64,000 nt of DNA, taken from NCBI GenBank assembly GCA_958510825.1, contig OY294051.1:3844001-3908000 (forward strand), in the 5' to 3' direction. The stretch is from Brachypterus glaber (taxonomy: Eukaryota; Arthropoda; Insecta; Coleoptera; Kateretidae). Shown here in pieces: positions 13,390 to 24,552 of this stretch (its first letter is position 1; each line of letters starts with the position of its first letter). A program made the position numbers and the translations under genes. Under the pieces are notes generated by a model that saw only the letters and a program-made list of their open reading frames with translations, did no database searches and had not been told where the DNA came from.

Positions 13390-13745
13390 TATGCATTTAT
13401 CTAACATTTTTCGAACGGGAGGTCGTAGAACCTCGAAATTTGGTAAGTAGGGGTACAATGACAAACGAAAATCAACAAAACCAAAAAAATAAGATGGCGG
13501 ACCTGTCAAAGTGACATTTTTCGAACTGGAGTTCGTAGAAACTTGAAATTCGGTATATAGGGGTAAAATGAAAAACAAAAATCAACAAAACAAAAAAAAC
13601 AAGATGGCCGACCTGTCAAACTCATATATTTCGAACGGGAGGTCGTAGAAACTTGAAAGTGGGTATGTAGGGTGGTATGTATTTGGTATGTAATAACAAA
13701 CAAAAATCAGCAAAAAAAAAAGATGGCCGACCAATGAAATGTCAG
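13390..13745. repeat. Tandem repeat, about 118-bp unit, three copies
   Basis: Unit contains TTTCGAACGGGAGGTCGTAG, ACTTGAAATTCGGTA, and ends AAGATGGCCGACC. Copies start near 13407, 13518 and 13628; the third is longer by an insertion of GTATGT repeats. Confidence 0.75.
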
Positions 13746-14073
13746 ATTTATTGTCACATTTTTTCACTGGTTCAATTCTCAGCAAGTTAATTATTGGGGA
13801 AAATAACTTTTAATTATAGGAATTTCGTATTTAGAAAATTAAAGCAAATTTAAGCAAACGCACAAAAATTCCCATAAAAATCATTGTTTTAAATAACAAC
13901 AAATTAAAACGGGTGAACTTAAGGGACCACCCGGTAAGTGGGCATAGTCCTATATATTATATAGGCTATAATATAATAATTATGTCCAATTAAATTTTAT
14001 ATTCGTTTTATTATTAAACGCATTGATAATTCTATTAAACTGTAAACAGAATAAAACAAGCCGCGAAGATATA

Positions 14074-14804
14074 CAGGGTGATCCATAACTGGCATGCCAA
14101 AATTTAAGAGGTGATTCTAGATCCAAAAATATAAAAAAAGTTCCTATAAAGGTTGGTCCGGAAATGAGCCCTAAGGGATCTAGGGCCCTTTAAAATTGTA
14201 ATAAAAATAAGGTTTTTAATTAATAACTCGGGTACCGTTTAAGCTAGAGCGGCGAACTTTTGCATGCATACTAGTATTAATAAGGGCAATAAGTTTATGT
14301 TAATTTATTTTTTTAATTTATCCAGAGGCGTGCCCAGACGGACAAAATATATGAGGCTTAAAACATTTTTGCCCCAAACTTTTCTATGTGTATGTTTTTT
14401 GGATTTGTTGTAAAAAATATAGATTTCTAGAGTAAAAATACATATAAAATATCATATAGTGTAACACTGTAGGAGCAACCATTATAAAAAAAAATGCAAT
14501 TAAGAGGAAGTAACATTTTGTGCCACCAAAAACGTTACTTTTTAAAAGGCTATTACTCCTTTAATATTAAATTTAGGTGTTTTGGTGTATAATACTTTTT
14601 TGCTCAGTTTTAAATGAAGAATCACCCTGCAGCATTAAAATTTTATTGGTGCTTTTTTTTGTTCCCCGTTCAATACGTCATCTTCGAAGGGCCGTAGCTC
14701 CCTTAGGGCTCATTTCCGGACCAACCTTTATAGAAACTTTTTTTCATATTTTTGGATGTAGAATCACCTCTTAAATTTCGGTACGCGAGTTCTGGAACAG
14801 GCTG
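14074..14804. mobile_element. 731-bp MITE with about 120-bp TIRs, copy 1
   Basis: CAGGGTGATCCATAACTGG ... and its partner end GAACAGGCTG, with TA on both sides (14072-14073, 14805-14806). The inverted arms share AAATTTAAGAGGTGATTCTA and GGTTGGTCCGGAAATGAGCC. Nearly identical, and equal in length, to 50838-51568. Tc1/mariner-type by its TA duplication. Confidence 0.85.
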
Positions 14805-14806
14805 TA

Positions 14807-14990
14807 TACAGGGTTATTCAGAAATAAGTTCGGGAAATTTGAGAAGTGATTCTTCATTAAAAAATATGAAAAAAAGTTACTAAAAAGGTTGGTCCGGAAA
14901 TGAGCTTTAAGGGAGCTGCGACGCTCCTAAGTGTAAATGTAAAAAAGTAGTTTTTATTTAATATCTCTGGAACCCAATGAACCACAATAA
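14807..14990. mobile_element. End fragment of a related CAGGGT MITE
   Basis: Starts TACAGGGTTATTCAG directly beside the previous element and repeats GGTTGGTCCGGAAATGAGC, but diverges from it. The other end is not seen. Confidence 0.55.
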
Positions 14991-15960
14991 AGAATTTTTC
15001 TATTTTGCGACTTTTATAAGCTCATAATCACACGCATTTTACGTGTTCGTATACACGGAAAGAAATTAGTGGGCTCTGCGCTATACATTATAAGATATTT
15101 GGTAACAGTGGCAAATTATAGTGATTTAAGCTATAGATTATAAGGGACACAATAACTAATAATGTTAAAAATAAATTGGAAACGATTATATATATTACAG
15201 ACACGATTATATTTATTACAGGCACCATTATAAATTTACAGAAATTTTATTATATTATAAAAATTATTAGCACGGACAATAATTAAATCTATTTAAGCTA
15301 TAAACGCCATACTATTTGTTATATTTTATTATTCACTAAACAATTAAAGTATTTCATATAAATTTTTACACTGACTGCCATAATTGTAAGAGAAAGCCTT
15401 GTATTTATATAATAAGCGATTATAATTTGCTTGGTATGTGTGTTATAGCGCTCCTAGCTATAATTTTTTTATCCGTGTAGGCCCATAAGAGGTCTGGACT
15501 TTTTGTTCTTTTGGGTTGGCAACAGACCTGGCCTATCGCTTGACGTTTTCCGTGCAAATGTCAATGTCGCTTTAAAGTTGAATTTTCTACAAAATTCTGT
15601 GTTTAGATTATTTTTACCATGTTAAAATTGTCGCTTGGTTAATTGCAGTAAAAAAGAGAAGAGATGACTATAAAATATATCAAAATATCATTTGTTCTTA
15701 GAATTTTAAACATGGTGTAAACTGTAATGCCAATCCAAAACAAGAATCCCTAAATCAGTCATCAATTTAAATGTAAGTTTTTTTTTTTAATTTTAGAGCA
15801 AAATAGAAAAAATTGTATAAAGCACTTTCATAATTCGTTTTTAGCGCACTAGTACTTTAGAAAACTCGCCGCAAGTGGCTCGTTTTCTAAACTTGTACTC
15901 GTGCGCTAAAAACGTATGTGATGAAACTAGTACTTTATACTATTTCGCACATGCCTTAAC
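14991..15960. repeat. GCGCTAAAAACG repeat split by a 424-bp MITE
   Basis: 14991-15053 and 15478-15670 together match 12650-12895. A second block, 15726-15960, holds the palindrome ACGTTTTTAGCGCACTAG / CTCGTGCGCTAAAAACG. Confidence 0.6.
15054..15477. mobile_element. 424-bp MITE, CACGGA TIR, copy 1
   Basis: Ends CACGGAAAGAAATTA and TAATTTTTTTATCCGTG, with TA duplicated (15052-15053, 15478-15479). The empty site is visible in the relative at 12.7 kb (CTTATAGGCCC). Non-coding, AT-rich. Identical length to 18220-18643. Confidence 0.88.
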
Positions 15961-16335
15961 ATTGATAAAGGTTATCATTTTATGTAATTTATATTTAGTA
16001 ATTTTAACCAGGGACGTGCAAAATGGGGGGGACAATGTCACTTTTTTGCCCCAAGCAATTTTGTCTGTAGATTTTTTGACAATTTACGTTGGTACAAATT
16101 TTTTTGATACAAAATGGCAACGAGCAGAAAAGTAAAATACAAGAAATGGGTTATTTTAAAGTCTGAAAACTTGCTTTTTTTTTGTAAAAATGTTTTTTCT
16201 ATTAGATCGTAGAAAAAATATTTTTGTAAACGTTGGGTATTGAGTGTTTTCTGAACCTAAATATAATATTTAATTTCTTAAGCCCCATTTCTTATTCCAC
16301 CACAGCCGGTTAACCATTTTTAATTTTTTATATTT

Positions 16336-17030
16336 ACATCGGCACTTAATGCTACTAAGAGTGCCGATGTATTGAAATCTTCGCCGAAAAGTCAAAATCT
16401 TTGACCACGTTTTTTTCACATTTCTCGACGTTTTAGACCATTCTGAGTCGAAATCAGTAAAAAAAAAAATTGCGTCCGTCTGTCTGTCTGGGTGTAAACT
16501 CTAACTCCATTTCTACATGAGATATCGACTTGCGGTTTTTTGCATATTGTTTCTTATCGTATTCCGAAGAGCTGATTAGATTTTGGGGTAAACGATTGGG
16601 AGTAAGGGGGTAAAAATAGGGTAAAACTCCTATTTTTAGCGTTTTTTTGTTTATAATTAAGGCAATTATTATTGTATTTGGTTAATTTAGCACTTATATA
16701 AAAGATAATTTTAAATTGGTCAAAAAAGGTTATAAACAACGTTTTCCTAAAACGCATTGTTTTCGAGATATTGGCGTTTAAAGCAGTAAAAGGTTTTTTA
16801 TCATATCTCACATATTTATAACCCGATTTCAAAAAATTATATTTTAAATAAAAGCTCTTTTTAAGCCCTATAAAAAATGTTATATACAGTTTTTTGCTAG
16901 AATATAATGTTTTAAAGATACAGAATTTAAAATCAAACAAAACACCTAGTTTGAAATTTGCGAACTAGATGGCTCTAGTGTACAATAGTGCCGATGTTTT
17001 GACAGGGTGCCTGCAACGTTTCATCTAGTT
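16336..17030 (-). mobile_element. CATCGGCACT family, full copy (Helentron/INE-1-like)
   Basis: Read on the minus strand: AACTAGATGAAACGTTGC start, ACATCGGCACT nearby, CATCTAGTT inverted, about 500 bases of AT-rich body, CAGACAGACAGACGGACGC, and a terminal hairpin ACATCGGCACT...AGTGCCGATGT. A long open frame (16554-16940) recurs only because the repeat does. Confidence 0.65.
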
Positions 17031-18219
17031 TATGTAAAAATCGGTCTCTAGGGCAAACCACCTACCACAATTTTGTCGTACGATAAGCCAGTAACCAAAA
17101 GAATTATAATTTAAAGGCAACAGAAATGGCGTTTTAGCTTTGATCTGGGGGAAAGCAATAATGATTTTGTTTTGTTGGTAATAATTCGTCGAAAGCATAT
17201 TCTAGCAAGCGCTGGAATCCATGCAGCATTGTTTTCGCAACATGGCCTACTACCTAGTCAAAACAAGACCTGACGTAGGTAACACATAACTCTAGCATGC
17301 CTGCCTGATTGTTATTACATGCTGGCCTACTAAATAACACTCGAATGAAATGCGCTGTGGGTGCAATTACTAGGGGTATTTACGGTTAAAATTGGGGTAA
17401 AACCTACACTTTAAATTGTATGTAGGCTTTTAAGACCCTTATGTATTGAAGTAACACCATAAAATAGTTTAGAAACCCTCTACAATACACAAAATACGGT
17501 TTCACCTATTTTTATTCAAATTTTCTTTCATAAAAAATTGTTCAAAGTTAAATTAACGTTTTTCGTTGATATTTGGGTACTCAAGTACCCCCAAACTTGG
17601 GAAGTTACACCCTGCGGGTACCCTGAAGCGTTCCAGCCGTGTAATTTTATACGGAGAAGGTCTAAAAAGGCAAATTTTAGTGTTAAGTAATCGGTAACTG
17701 TCCCTTTACTTCAATAAGAGCTATTTTCGAAATATATGTCACCTAAATCATAACTTTTTATGAAAAAAATTCCCAGAAAAATAGGTTAGGTACCTGGCGA
17801 TACCTAGGTACTTCCTTTCTGAATCATTTTATAAGTTTGTTATTAAATAATTTTTGAGACAAGAACTTGAAGGTCCAAACTTCTCGTAGACTGTTGTTTT
17901 CGACTTGGTATTGTTGGGGGCTCTCCATAAGTTACTACATCACATTCTCAATTGCGCCAAGTAACTTTTTACATAGTTTTTTTATTTAGATAATATAACA
18001 GCGACCATTTTCACGAGTTTCAGTAATTTATTCTGTGAACCGTGACAGTTAAAAAAATATTTACTTTTTCTTGTTTTATAAAAAAATATCCCTTAGCCTT
18101 GCTATTTTTATTCCAGATAAATTTTGAGAATTAATTTGGTAGACCCATACCTATACTTACAAAACTGGGTTGTCAGTGGCAACCGACGAAAGTTATGTTG
18201 CTCAACTCTGAAGGAACTA
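17031..18219. other. Unique-looking intergenic sequence, no gene recognised
   Basis: No long frame, no repeat shared with the rest of the window. Confidence 0.4.
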
Positions 18220-18643
18220 CACGGAAAGAAATTAGTGGGCTCTGCGCTATACATTATAAGATATTTGGTAACAGTGGCAAATTATAGTGATTTAAGCTAT
18301 AGATTATAAGGGACACAATAACTAATAATGTTAAAAATAAATTGGAAACGATTATATATATTACAGACACGATTATATTTATTACAGGCACTATTATAAA
18401 TTTACAGAAATTTTATTATATTATAAAAATTATTAGCACGGACAATAATTAAATCTATTTAAGCTATAAATGCCATACTATTTGTTATATTTTATTATTC
18501 ACTAAACAATTAAAGTATTTCATATAAATTTTTACACTGACTGCCATAATTGTAAGAGAAAGCCTTGTATTTATATAATAAGCGATTATAATTTGCTTGG
18601 TACGTGTGTTATAGCGCTCCTAGCTATAATTTTTTTTTCCGTG
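18220..18643. mobile_element. 424-bp MITE, CACGGA TIR, copy 2
   Basis: Nearly identical to 15054-15477; TA at 18218-18219 and 18644-18645. Confidence 0.88.
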
Positions 18644-19323
18644 TATATGTCATATTTGACCGTTTTTGATCTTCATACGTCAAAAATTCAGGAACTTTAC
18701 TAAAAACAAGTTCTGTGAACTGTATGAAAAACTTTTTCAGAAAAACTTGTACCATTTTACAATGAACGTCGTCTTGCAAGTCAAGTTAACCTATTTTTTA
18801 ATTTATACGTATCGTTTGCGCAAATAACCTATTTTCAGCGCATTTGACAGTTTCTTCTTGCCTGGCTCTTGCACAGCATGAAATTTACATTGGGTGTTAG
18901 GGGGGTAGCCAAAATATAAAATATCTACAGACTTTAATAACGCGAGAAACGGGCTATGAAGTGTATGAATTTTAGTCAATTTGCGTGACGTATTTTATGG
19001 ACGACCCCTAATAATACCTACTTGTTTCTGGATAAAATGACCTGAATTCTCAAAGCCAATAAATTTTAGAATAGAATAATAATAGAAATTAACCAATCAA
19101 AGTCGGATATTGTTTTTCATCTTTATCTTAACTTGTATGTCGCCAAACCTGCATAATGTAAGTCTAGCTTAAACCATTTTAAAAATGACAATTTTTATCT
19201 GTCAAGTTTTCATTTGTTTTGAAACTCACTGTACCTACTTATAAAAATTCATTAAAGCAAATATAAACAAAAAAGTGTGTACGTTTTTTTTCGTTTTAGA
19301 AAAAATGGGAGCAATGGACTTAC
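18644..19323. other. Presumed chico intron 1 start plus repeat fragment
   Basis: Contains GGGGGTAGCCAAAATAT...TATGAAGTGTATG (18899-18970), also at 29.46 kb and 43.6 kb. On the minus strand it follows the chico donor. Confidence 0.45.
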
Positions 19324-19717
19324 CGAAAGTCGGTTTGGGAACCTCCCCGTCCGTAGTTTCTTCACCATGCTGGAGAGAAAGAAGCGCCTTCAGCCAGCTG
19401 TCTAACTCTTCCTCCGAGTCAAGCACTAGGCAAAAACAATCATCTTTGGTATAGAGGGCAATGACATGTTTTGATTTCGTGTCGCGGCGTTTGTTAATAT
19501 TGAAGCAAGTCTTCAACGGGATACTACGTTTTGCCGCTTGGCCGCTATTGAATTTTTTTTCCGTGTCGTAGTACTCCAAACGCGCCGAAGATTCCGCAGT
19601 TTCCGCCCGCAAGACGAACCACTTTTTCTTCGAGGTTTTCAATTTTTTCAAGTAGCCACTACGAACTATGTACCCTTTCTCGGGGCAGGGGTCCGAGTTG
19701 CAACTTTTCACTGACAT
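19324..19717 (-). CDS. chico: Insulin receptor substrate (Chico), first coding exon with PH domain
   Basis: Partial gene: 131 codons plus one base. The protein begins MSVKSCNSDPCPEKG and runs into a PH domain (about residues 14-118) with the IRS-type motifs SGYLKKLKT, KKKWFVLRAET, SARLEYYD, KRSIPLKTCFNINKR, ALYTKDDCFCLVL and SEEELDSWLKALLSLQ. The family docks at the activated insulin receptor at the membrane and passes the signal to PI3K; the PH domain helps membrane targeting. The exon ends after base 1 of a codon at a perfect GTAAGT donor (19323 down to 19318); reading on gives non-homologous sequence. The PTB domain and YxxM tail are not seen and must lie below 19 kb or outside the window on the minus strand; I found no further exon in 1-19.2 kb. 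Start chosen at the ATG at 19717 because the family's N-terminus is short. Family assignment is firm; the remaining exons are unseen. Confidence 0.93.
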
Positions 19718-20310
19718 GTTGAAACGTTCTTCGTCTTAAGTTCACATGGAAGTTAACTGCGTATTTAATCAGAACACAATAACTACGGTTTGTTCACTTG
19801 GTTGCACTGAAGGCACAATTCTTTATTCGCAATCAAAACAACACATTCCAGGTCAACGTTAGCGAAAGGTCTGCAAATACCTAGACAGTGAAACATCCCA
19901 AAAACAACTCGAAACTTTTCACCGCATTTCACAGCACACTGTGCCAATCATAGTTTCACATTTAACTTCACCAATTCACAAGATTTACAATCAACACTTC
20001 ACATGTAAACAAATACAGCTCAATCTGTAACCGTGTTTGGACATTAAGCGTTGTACTCACTGTGTGTATTACTATTTCATCCATTTTGCTTGGAAGCGAG
20101 GTCGCACAGACGTCTGACGAAAACTCTGTCTGGCCTCCAACTAGCCTCCGTGACCCCGTCTCTCTCACACCCATTCTTTTTACCTTCCTCTCTGTTCTCC
20201 CGTACGTCGGTGCTACACTGCGGACGGGTATAGTTGTAAACAAGAACGGCGCATGCGCTGATTCGTAGTATTCAATAACAGAGGGACAAGTAAAAGCGTC
20301 ACGCATGTAC
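19718..20310 (-). promoter_or_regulatory. Probable chico 5' leader/promoter region
   Basis: Less AT-rich and less repetitive than its surroundings. On the minus strand about 94 bases before the ATG is CCTTCAGTGCA (near 19811), which fits an arthropod TCAGT initiator but would also serve as a splice acceptor. Further up, near 20060, an A-GTGAGT donor-like site ends an open stretch beginning with a short MDEIVIHT reading. Either a single promoter at about 19811 or a non-coding first exon upstream is possible; sequence alone does not decide. Confidence 0.35.
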
Positions 20311-20397
20311 AGTCAAGGAAATTTACTCGGCAAAAACAAAACAGCGTGGGTTTGTTTGGGTGGATCTAAAAGGCTTCAGGTGTGACTACCATTTAGA

Positions 20398-20548
20398 ACG
20401 AAAATCCTACTTAATTAGAACCACTTGCACCAACTCTTAAACGGAGATTATCCCGACTAAACCGAGTTTAAGTTAAAAACTATGCATTCCGATTGGTCCA
20501 CCGTCAATTTAATCAAAGTTTAAAGTTAATCCATCATTGGTGCTAATC
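20398..20548. mobile_element. Degenerate Harbinger-type MITE (CCACTTGCACCAA)
   Basis: Shows CCACTTGCACCAA at one end, TTGGTGCTAATC at the other, and the internal AATTTAATCAAAGTTTAAAG of the family at 23415. Ends are mutated. Confidence 0.55.
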
Positions 20549-21216
20549 TCAGATCAGAAGGACGGATGTTTTAATAAGATTTTTATTTGCGATTGGGGGC
20601 AGTTTATAAATTACCGTAAGCAATCAGCAAAAATAGGTTTGGCTTAAAGAAGTGCAAGCAAACAAATCAGCAGTAGTCGGCGAATTTCCAGTCCTCGCAT
20701 AGGCTCCGCGTCGACTCTAGCGTTGAGGCGAGGTTTTAAATATTTACATTTTTATTTCATTTATCTTGATTCCATTTAAACGAGTAAGGTGGGAAAAAAA
20801 GTTATCGACAAATAAAAATTAAAATCTTTCGTAGGTATTCTTAAAAGATAAAAATCGATGTCGTTTTTTTCTTTGAAAAACACCGATATATATACGTACT
20901 TATGTATAGTTAATACGTATAGTTAATATTGTTGTGGGTAACAAATTAGTCGTCAAATTTTTCGATTTATAAAAATTTCCCTCATAATTCGGCAAAATTA
21001 TTCCGTAAGCCTATGTTTCTGTGTTTACGCCGAATACTGCAAATTAGTGACAGTGAATGGAGATTTCTCCCGTTAGATTAGACAGGGACAAAAGTTCTAC
21101 CCAAAAAGGATAGAAGACATACATACACTCCCACTTCCACCCAACCAAACAAATTCTGTATTTGTTCTTTGTTGAACAAATGCAATATTTACTTGGCCGG
21201 GCGAAAAGTGTAACTA
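20549..21216. other. No gene recognised
   Basis: Sequence without shared repeats or a credible coding frame. Confidence 0.35.
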
Positions 21217-21939
21217 CCCAGGTAGCAAAATAACATGACATTCACGTGAAAGTCACGTTAATATGTGACATGTGATGTTAAGATTGTAGTCTCATTTAAC
21301 AAGAATGTAGCATGGTGGGGATGTCCTAAGTCCGCCCCTAATAATATCACACAATGACATCCCGAAAATAACGTGTTTGTGACATCATATTATGGATGCC
21401 GTTACTGGTACTTTAATATTTAAATATTTTAGGATATTAGCTTTTTCTAAATTAAAACCATTAAAACCGCTATAACCCTATAAAATAAATCGGATTTAAA
21501 ATTAATCAGTAATTGAAACAATCACAGATTGAAACAGATAGATTCTAAATACGAAATTGCAGATTAAGCGGAGAATATAATCCGTGTCCGTGGTCTTGAG
21601 AAGCCCGGCAGAGTCCCCTATCCATTGGAAATCGTATAATGTGTATACAATTTCCTTATAATAATTTACTCTATCAACATCATCTTATATCGATTTTTTT
21701 GATTCGAACGTCGGTGAGAAGCAAAATAACATGACATTCACGTGAAAGTCACGTTAATATGTGACATGCGATATATTCACATTTCGCTAGGTTTGGACAT
21801 GTCTCGCGTGTTACGTTGCAAATGTGATGCTAAATACATGTTATTTTTCAATATTATGTGATGTTATGATTTAGTTTAAAAATACACCCAAAAGTGATGT
21901 TAATTTCTTGTATATATATAACATCCCTTGCTACCTGGG
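21217..21939. mobile_element. CCCAGGTAGCAA-ended element with CACGTG repeats
   Basis: TIR CCCAGGTAGCAA at 21217, inverted at 21939, flanked by CTA/TAG. Both halves hold ACATTCACGTGAAAGTCACG (21239 and 21736) and many ATGTGACATG/GTGATGTTA words. Non-coding. Confidence 0.7.
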
Positions 21940-22129
21940 TAGTGATTTGACAGCTTTCGATAAGCTTTTCTGTTTCCATTGAACGCAGCCACTGTAAATA
22001 TACATACACTATGTATAGTGTATACCTGATTTAATGTAAATTTACATCGAATTTACATAAACTTAATTTATTTTTTCACAGAGATCACTGTAATATTACA
22101 ATAATCTCTAAATCATGATTTATGACTGC

Positions 22130-22316
22130 AGTCATCAATTTAAATGTAATTTTTTAAGTTTTAGAGCAAAATAGAAAAAATTGTATAAAGCACTCGTTTC
22201 ATAACACGTTTTTAGCGCACTAGTATTTTAGAAAACTCGCCGCAAGCGGCTCGTTTTCTAAACTTGTACTGAGCGCTAAAAACGTATGTTATGAAACTAG
22301 TACTTTAATATACTAT
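22130..22316. repeat. GCGCTAAAAACG palindromic repeat
   Basis: ACGTTTTTAGCGCACTAG ... CTCGCCGCAAGCGGCTCG ... GAGCGCTAAAAACG, ending TTTAATATACTATT. Confidence 0.7.
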
Positions 22317-22735
22317 TAACTGTTACGTAATTCTTGAGCGGTACCTTGACAGTCCGTTAGAATGCGGCCCTGATATGAGCACACGCTAGAATATTTGTAC
22401 CATTATTCGATCCGGCACTGTACATACCCGGCAATAGTCGAGATCGACCGATCCTAAAGCCGAACTCGTACACCAAAGCAAAGACCGAACCAATCAAAGG
22501 ACTCCGTTTAACACCGAGTATGCTGGGGAGTCCAAGATCAAAACTCACAAATTCCTTTTGGAATTAATTCTGGTAAGAAATTTAAATTTTTAAATATATT
22601 TTTCTAAATATTTACGTAATATAAGCGACCACAGGTTTATAAAGCTGTTCAATAAAGAAATAATAAATTTTTATAAGAAAGAATTTTTATGTCTGTAAAT
22701 AATTATGAAAGGAAAATATTAGTGGCATATCGGAC

Positions 22736-22935
22736 NNNNNNNNNNNNNNNNNNNNNNNNNNNNNNNNNNNNNNNNNNNNNNNNNNNNNNNNNNNNNNNNN
22801 NNNNNNNNNNNNNNNNNNNNNNNNNNNNNNNNNNNNNNNNNNNNNNNNNNNNNNNNNNNNNNNNNNNNNNNNNNNNNNNNNNNNNNNNNNNNNNNNNNNN
22901 NNNNNNNNNNNNNNNNNNNNNNNNNNNNNNNNNNN
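22736..22935. other. Assembly gap (200 N)
   Basis: Exactly 200 N. The right flank begins a block duplicated at 28.22 kb, so the break probably reflects a repeat. Confidence 0.99.
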
Positions 22936-23735
22936 CCAAGAAAGTTACCCACTAAACAAAACGCACCAGTTTGATTTTGAATAAAATTTTATCTGGCAAT
23001 AGGCACTAAGCGACTTAGTGTTTGTTTGGCGAAACGTGCATTTTTGTAACAATTATTACAAAAATTAAAAAACAACAGCGAAAGTTAAATTTGTCAATAT
23101 CTCAAAACCATGTTTTTGGACTTAGTGCTCTTTACTTGTAAGCCGACGATATAAGCTTATATTGTAGAAGATTTCACGAGAATGGCAGTGTGTTGAACTT
23201 TTAATATAGTAAGCTTTGTTTGTACACGTGTAAACACATTGGTAACCAATAGCACATTGTGTTACTTTAGTTCCAATTCATCACTTTTGTCAGTTAAATG
23301 GGTTTTCAGGTTGCCTAATTTACTTAAAAGCAGCCATAACCCAGTTAAGGCAAAATAAAAGACCATATCTGCAAAAAAAAAGTATTTTTCGATCGATTTT
23401 TCCTTTTCTTTTTAGGGCCACTTGCACCAATGATGGTTTAACTTTAAACTTGGATTAAATTGACGGATGGCCAATCAGAACGCAGCATTTTTAACTTAAA
23501 ATCGGTTTAGCTGAGTTAATCCCGTACCAAAATTTGGTGCAAGTGGCCCTTAGAAAGGTAAAATATTGTAATCGTTTTTCACCTATTTCTGGTATGACTA
23601 GCACCATGAAATTTGGCATAATAACGAATTTCCTATGACAATACAATAATAAATTTCGTAGTTACTTTATTTTCTTATTGCTTTTTGTTGTTGTATTTTT
23701 TTTTGTTGTGAACTATTTCGAATGGCGATATTAGG
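22936..23735. repeat. Duplicated block, copy 1
   Basis: Begins CCAAGAAAGTTACCCACTAA and matches 28223-28880 closely, apart from a 135-bp MITE here and a short extra stretch there. Contains GATCGATTTTTCCTTTTC and CCATGAAATTTGGC. Confidence 0.75.
23415..23549. mobile_element. 135-bp Harbinger-type MITE
   Basis: TIR GGGCCACTTGCACCAA; 3-base duplication TTA (23412-23414, 23550-23552). The empty site TTTTTAGAAAGG is present in the paralog near 28750. TWA duplication plus GGG ends is the PIF/Harbinger hallmark. Confidence 0.88.
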
Positions 23736-23767
23736 AACACAACTACTTAGACAACAATCTCAAAAAA

Positions 23768-24121
23768 TCACCTTTTCGCTTCTTTATTGACTAAAACACA
23801 ATATGGGCCAAGAAAGTGCATGTGTGTCCTGCAATAATCGATGCTAGCCAGCTTGCGACAGTCACCAATTTTACAAGTTTTTATAGTGGAAGAGCACGAA
23901 ACACGAACTGCGTTGTTGTGTACGCCATTACCAACTGGATACAGATACATCACATTTACAGGCATCTTTTCGATATAACAGATATACTGCCAGTGCCATC
24001 TAGGACACAGAGCACAAACTAGTTTCAGAGAGGGTGACAATATTAGGAACAGGGCAATAATTGGCTCACCCACCTTATTTTTAAATATTTCACGTTTACA
24101 ATTTTGGCGAAAGCGCCACAC
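23768..24121 (-). CDS. Possible small Cys-rich secreted protein (uncertain, perhaps captured)
   Basis: Open frame of 117 codons. A hydrophobic stretch (IIALFLILSPSLKLVCA) is followed by about 80 residues with seven or eight cysteines (LCPRWHW, ICYIEK, SCSSTIKTC, IGDCRK, DYCRT, GPYCVL). The residue make-up is more protein-like than the other frames here, and AATAAA overlaps the end (VNKEAKR stop). But the only Met before the hydrophobic run sits 20-odd residues upstream in repeat-like sequence, so the real start may be in another exon: a possible acceptor AAAATAAG lies just before it. The block replaces sequence present in the related repeat at 28.2-28.95 kb. I do not recognise the family. Confidence 0.3.
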   Translation of the reverse strand: MWRFRQNCKREIFKNKVGEPIIALFLILSPSLKLVCALCPRWHWQYICYIEKMPVNVMYLYPVGNGVHNNAVRVSCSSTIKTCKIGDCRKLASIDYCRTHMHFLGPYCVLVNKEAKR

Positions 24122-24552
24122 AGGTGTCTTCGAGCAAGCATAGTAGGTATGACAAAAATGTCACCAAAAACTGTATAGGTGACTTTATAATAGAGGCAGG
24201 CCCGGATTCAGGGGGGAAAGGGGGAGGATTACCTGGGGCCTACGCCATCAGGCCTACGCCATTAGGCGTTTTAAATATGTTTTTCCTTCAAGAAAAATCT
24301 CGAAAATTTAACAAAAATTTAAAAAGCATATTTTTTTTTGAAAAAATCATTAAAATTTAGATTGGAAATTTTTCCGGTATGGAAATGCAACAAAGTCTAG
24401 AAAATTCTATCTCGTCTAGTCTGGTAAACGCGGTTGAATTATGGATTAGGCAAAGAGAAAACCTACGTCATAGACACAACTACCACGTTTTGCACCAGGT
24501 AGAGAAAGGATCGTAATTGCGTAGGCTGTAAATTATGGAACAAAATTTCCTA

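Noticed and set aside
13390..13745. CRISPR-like spaced repeats
   Set aside because: Contiguous tandem units without unique spacers, in eukaryotic DNA.
16554..16940. 128-codon open frame starting MFDFKFCIFKTLYSS
   Set aside because: It recurs with changes at 32849, 40121 and 62787, always inside the CATCGGCACT repeat, and reading frames differ in breaks. It reflects AT-rich repeat sequence, not a conserved protein.
19968..20306. 112-codon frame upstream of chico
   Set aside because: Composition and position fit a 5' leader; no domain, and open frames on the opposite strand overlap it. Kept only as possible non-coding exon.
22689..22955. Open frames across the N run
   Set aside because: They exist only because N codons are not read as stops.
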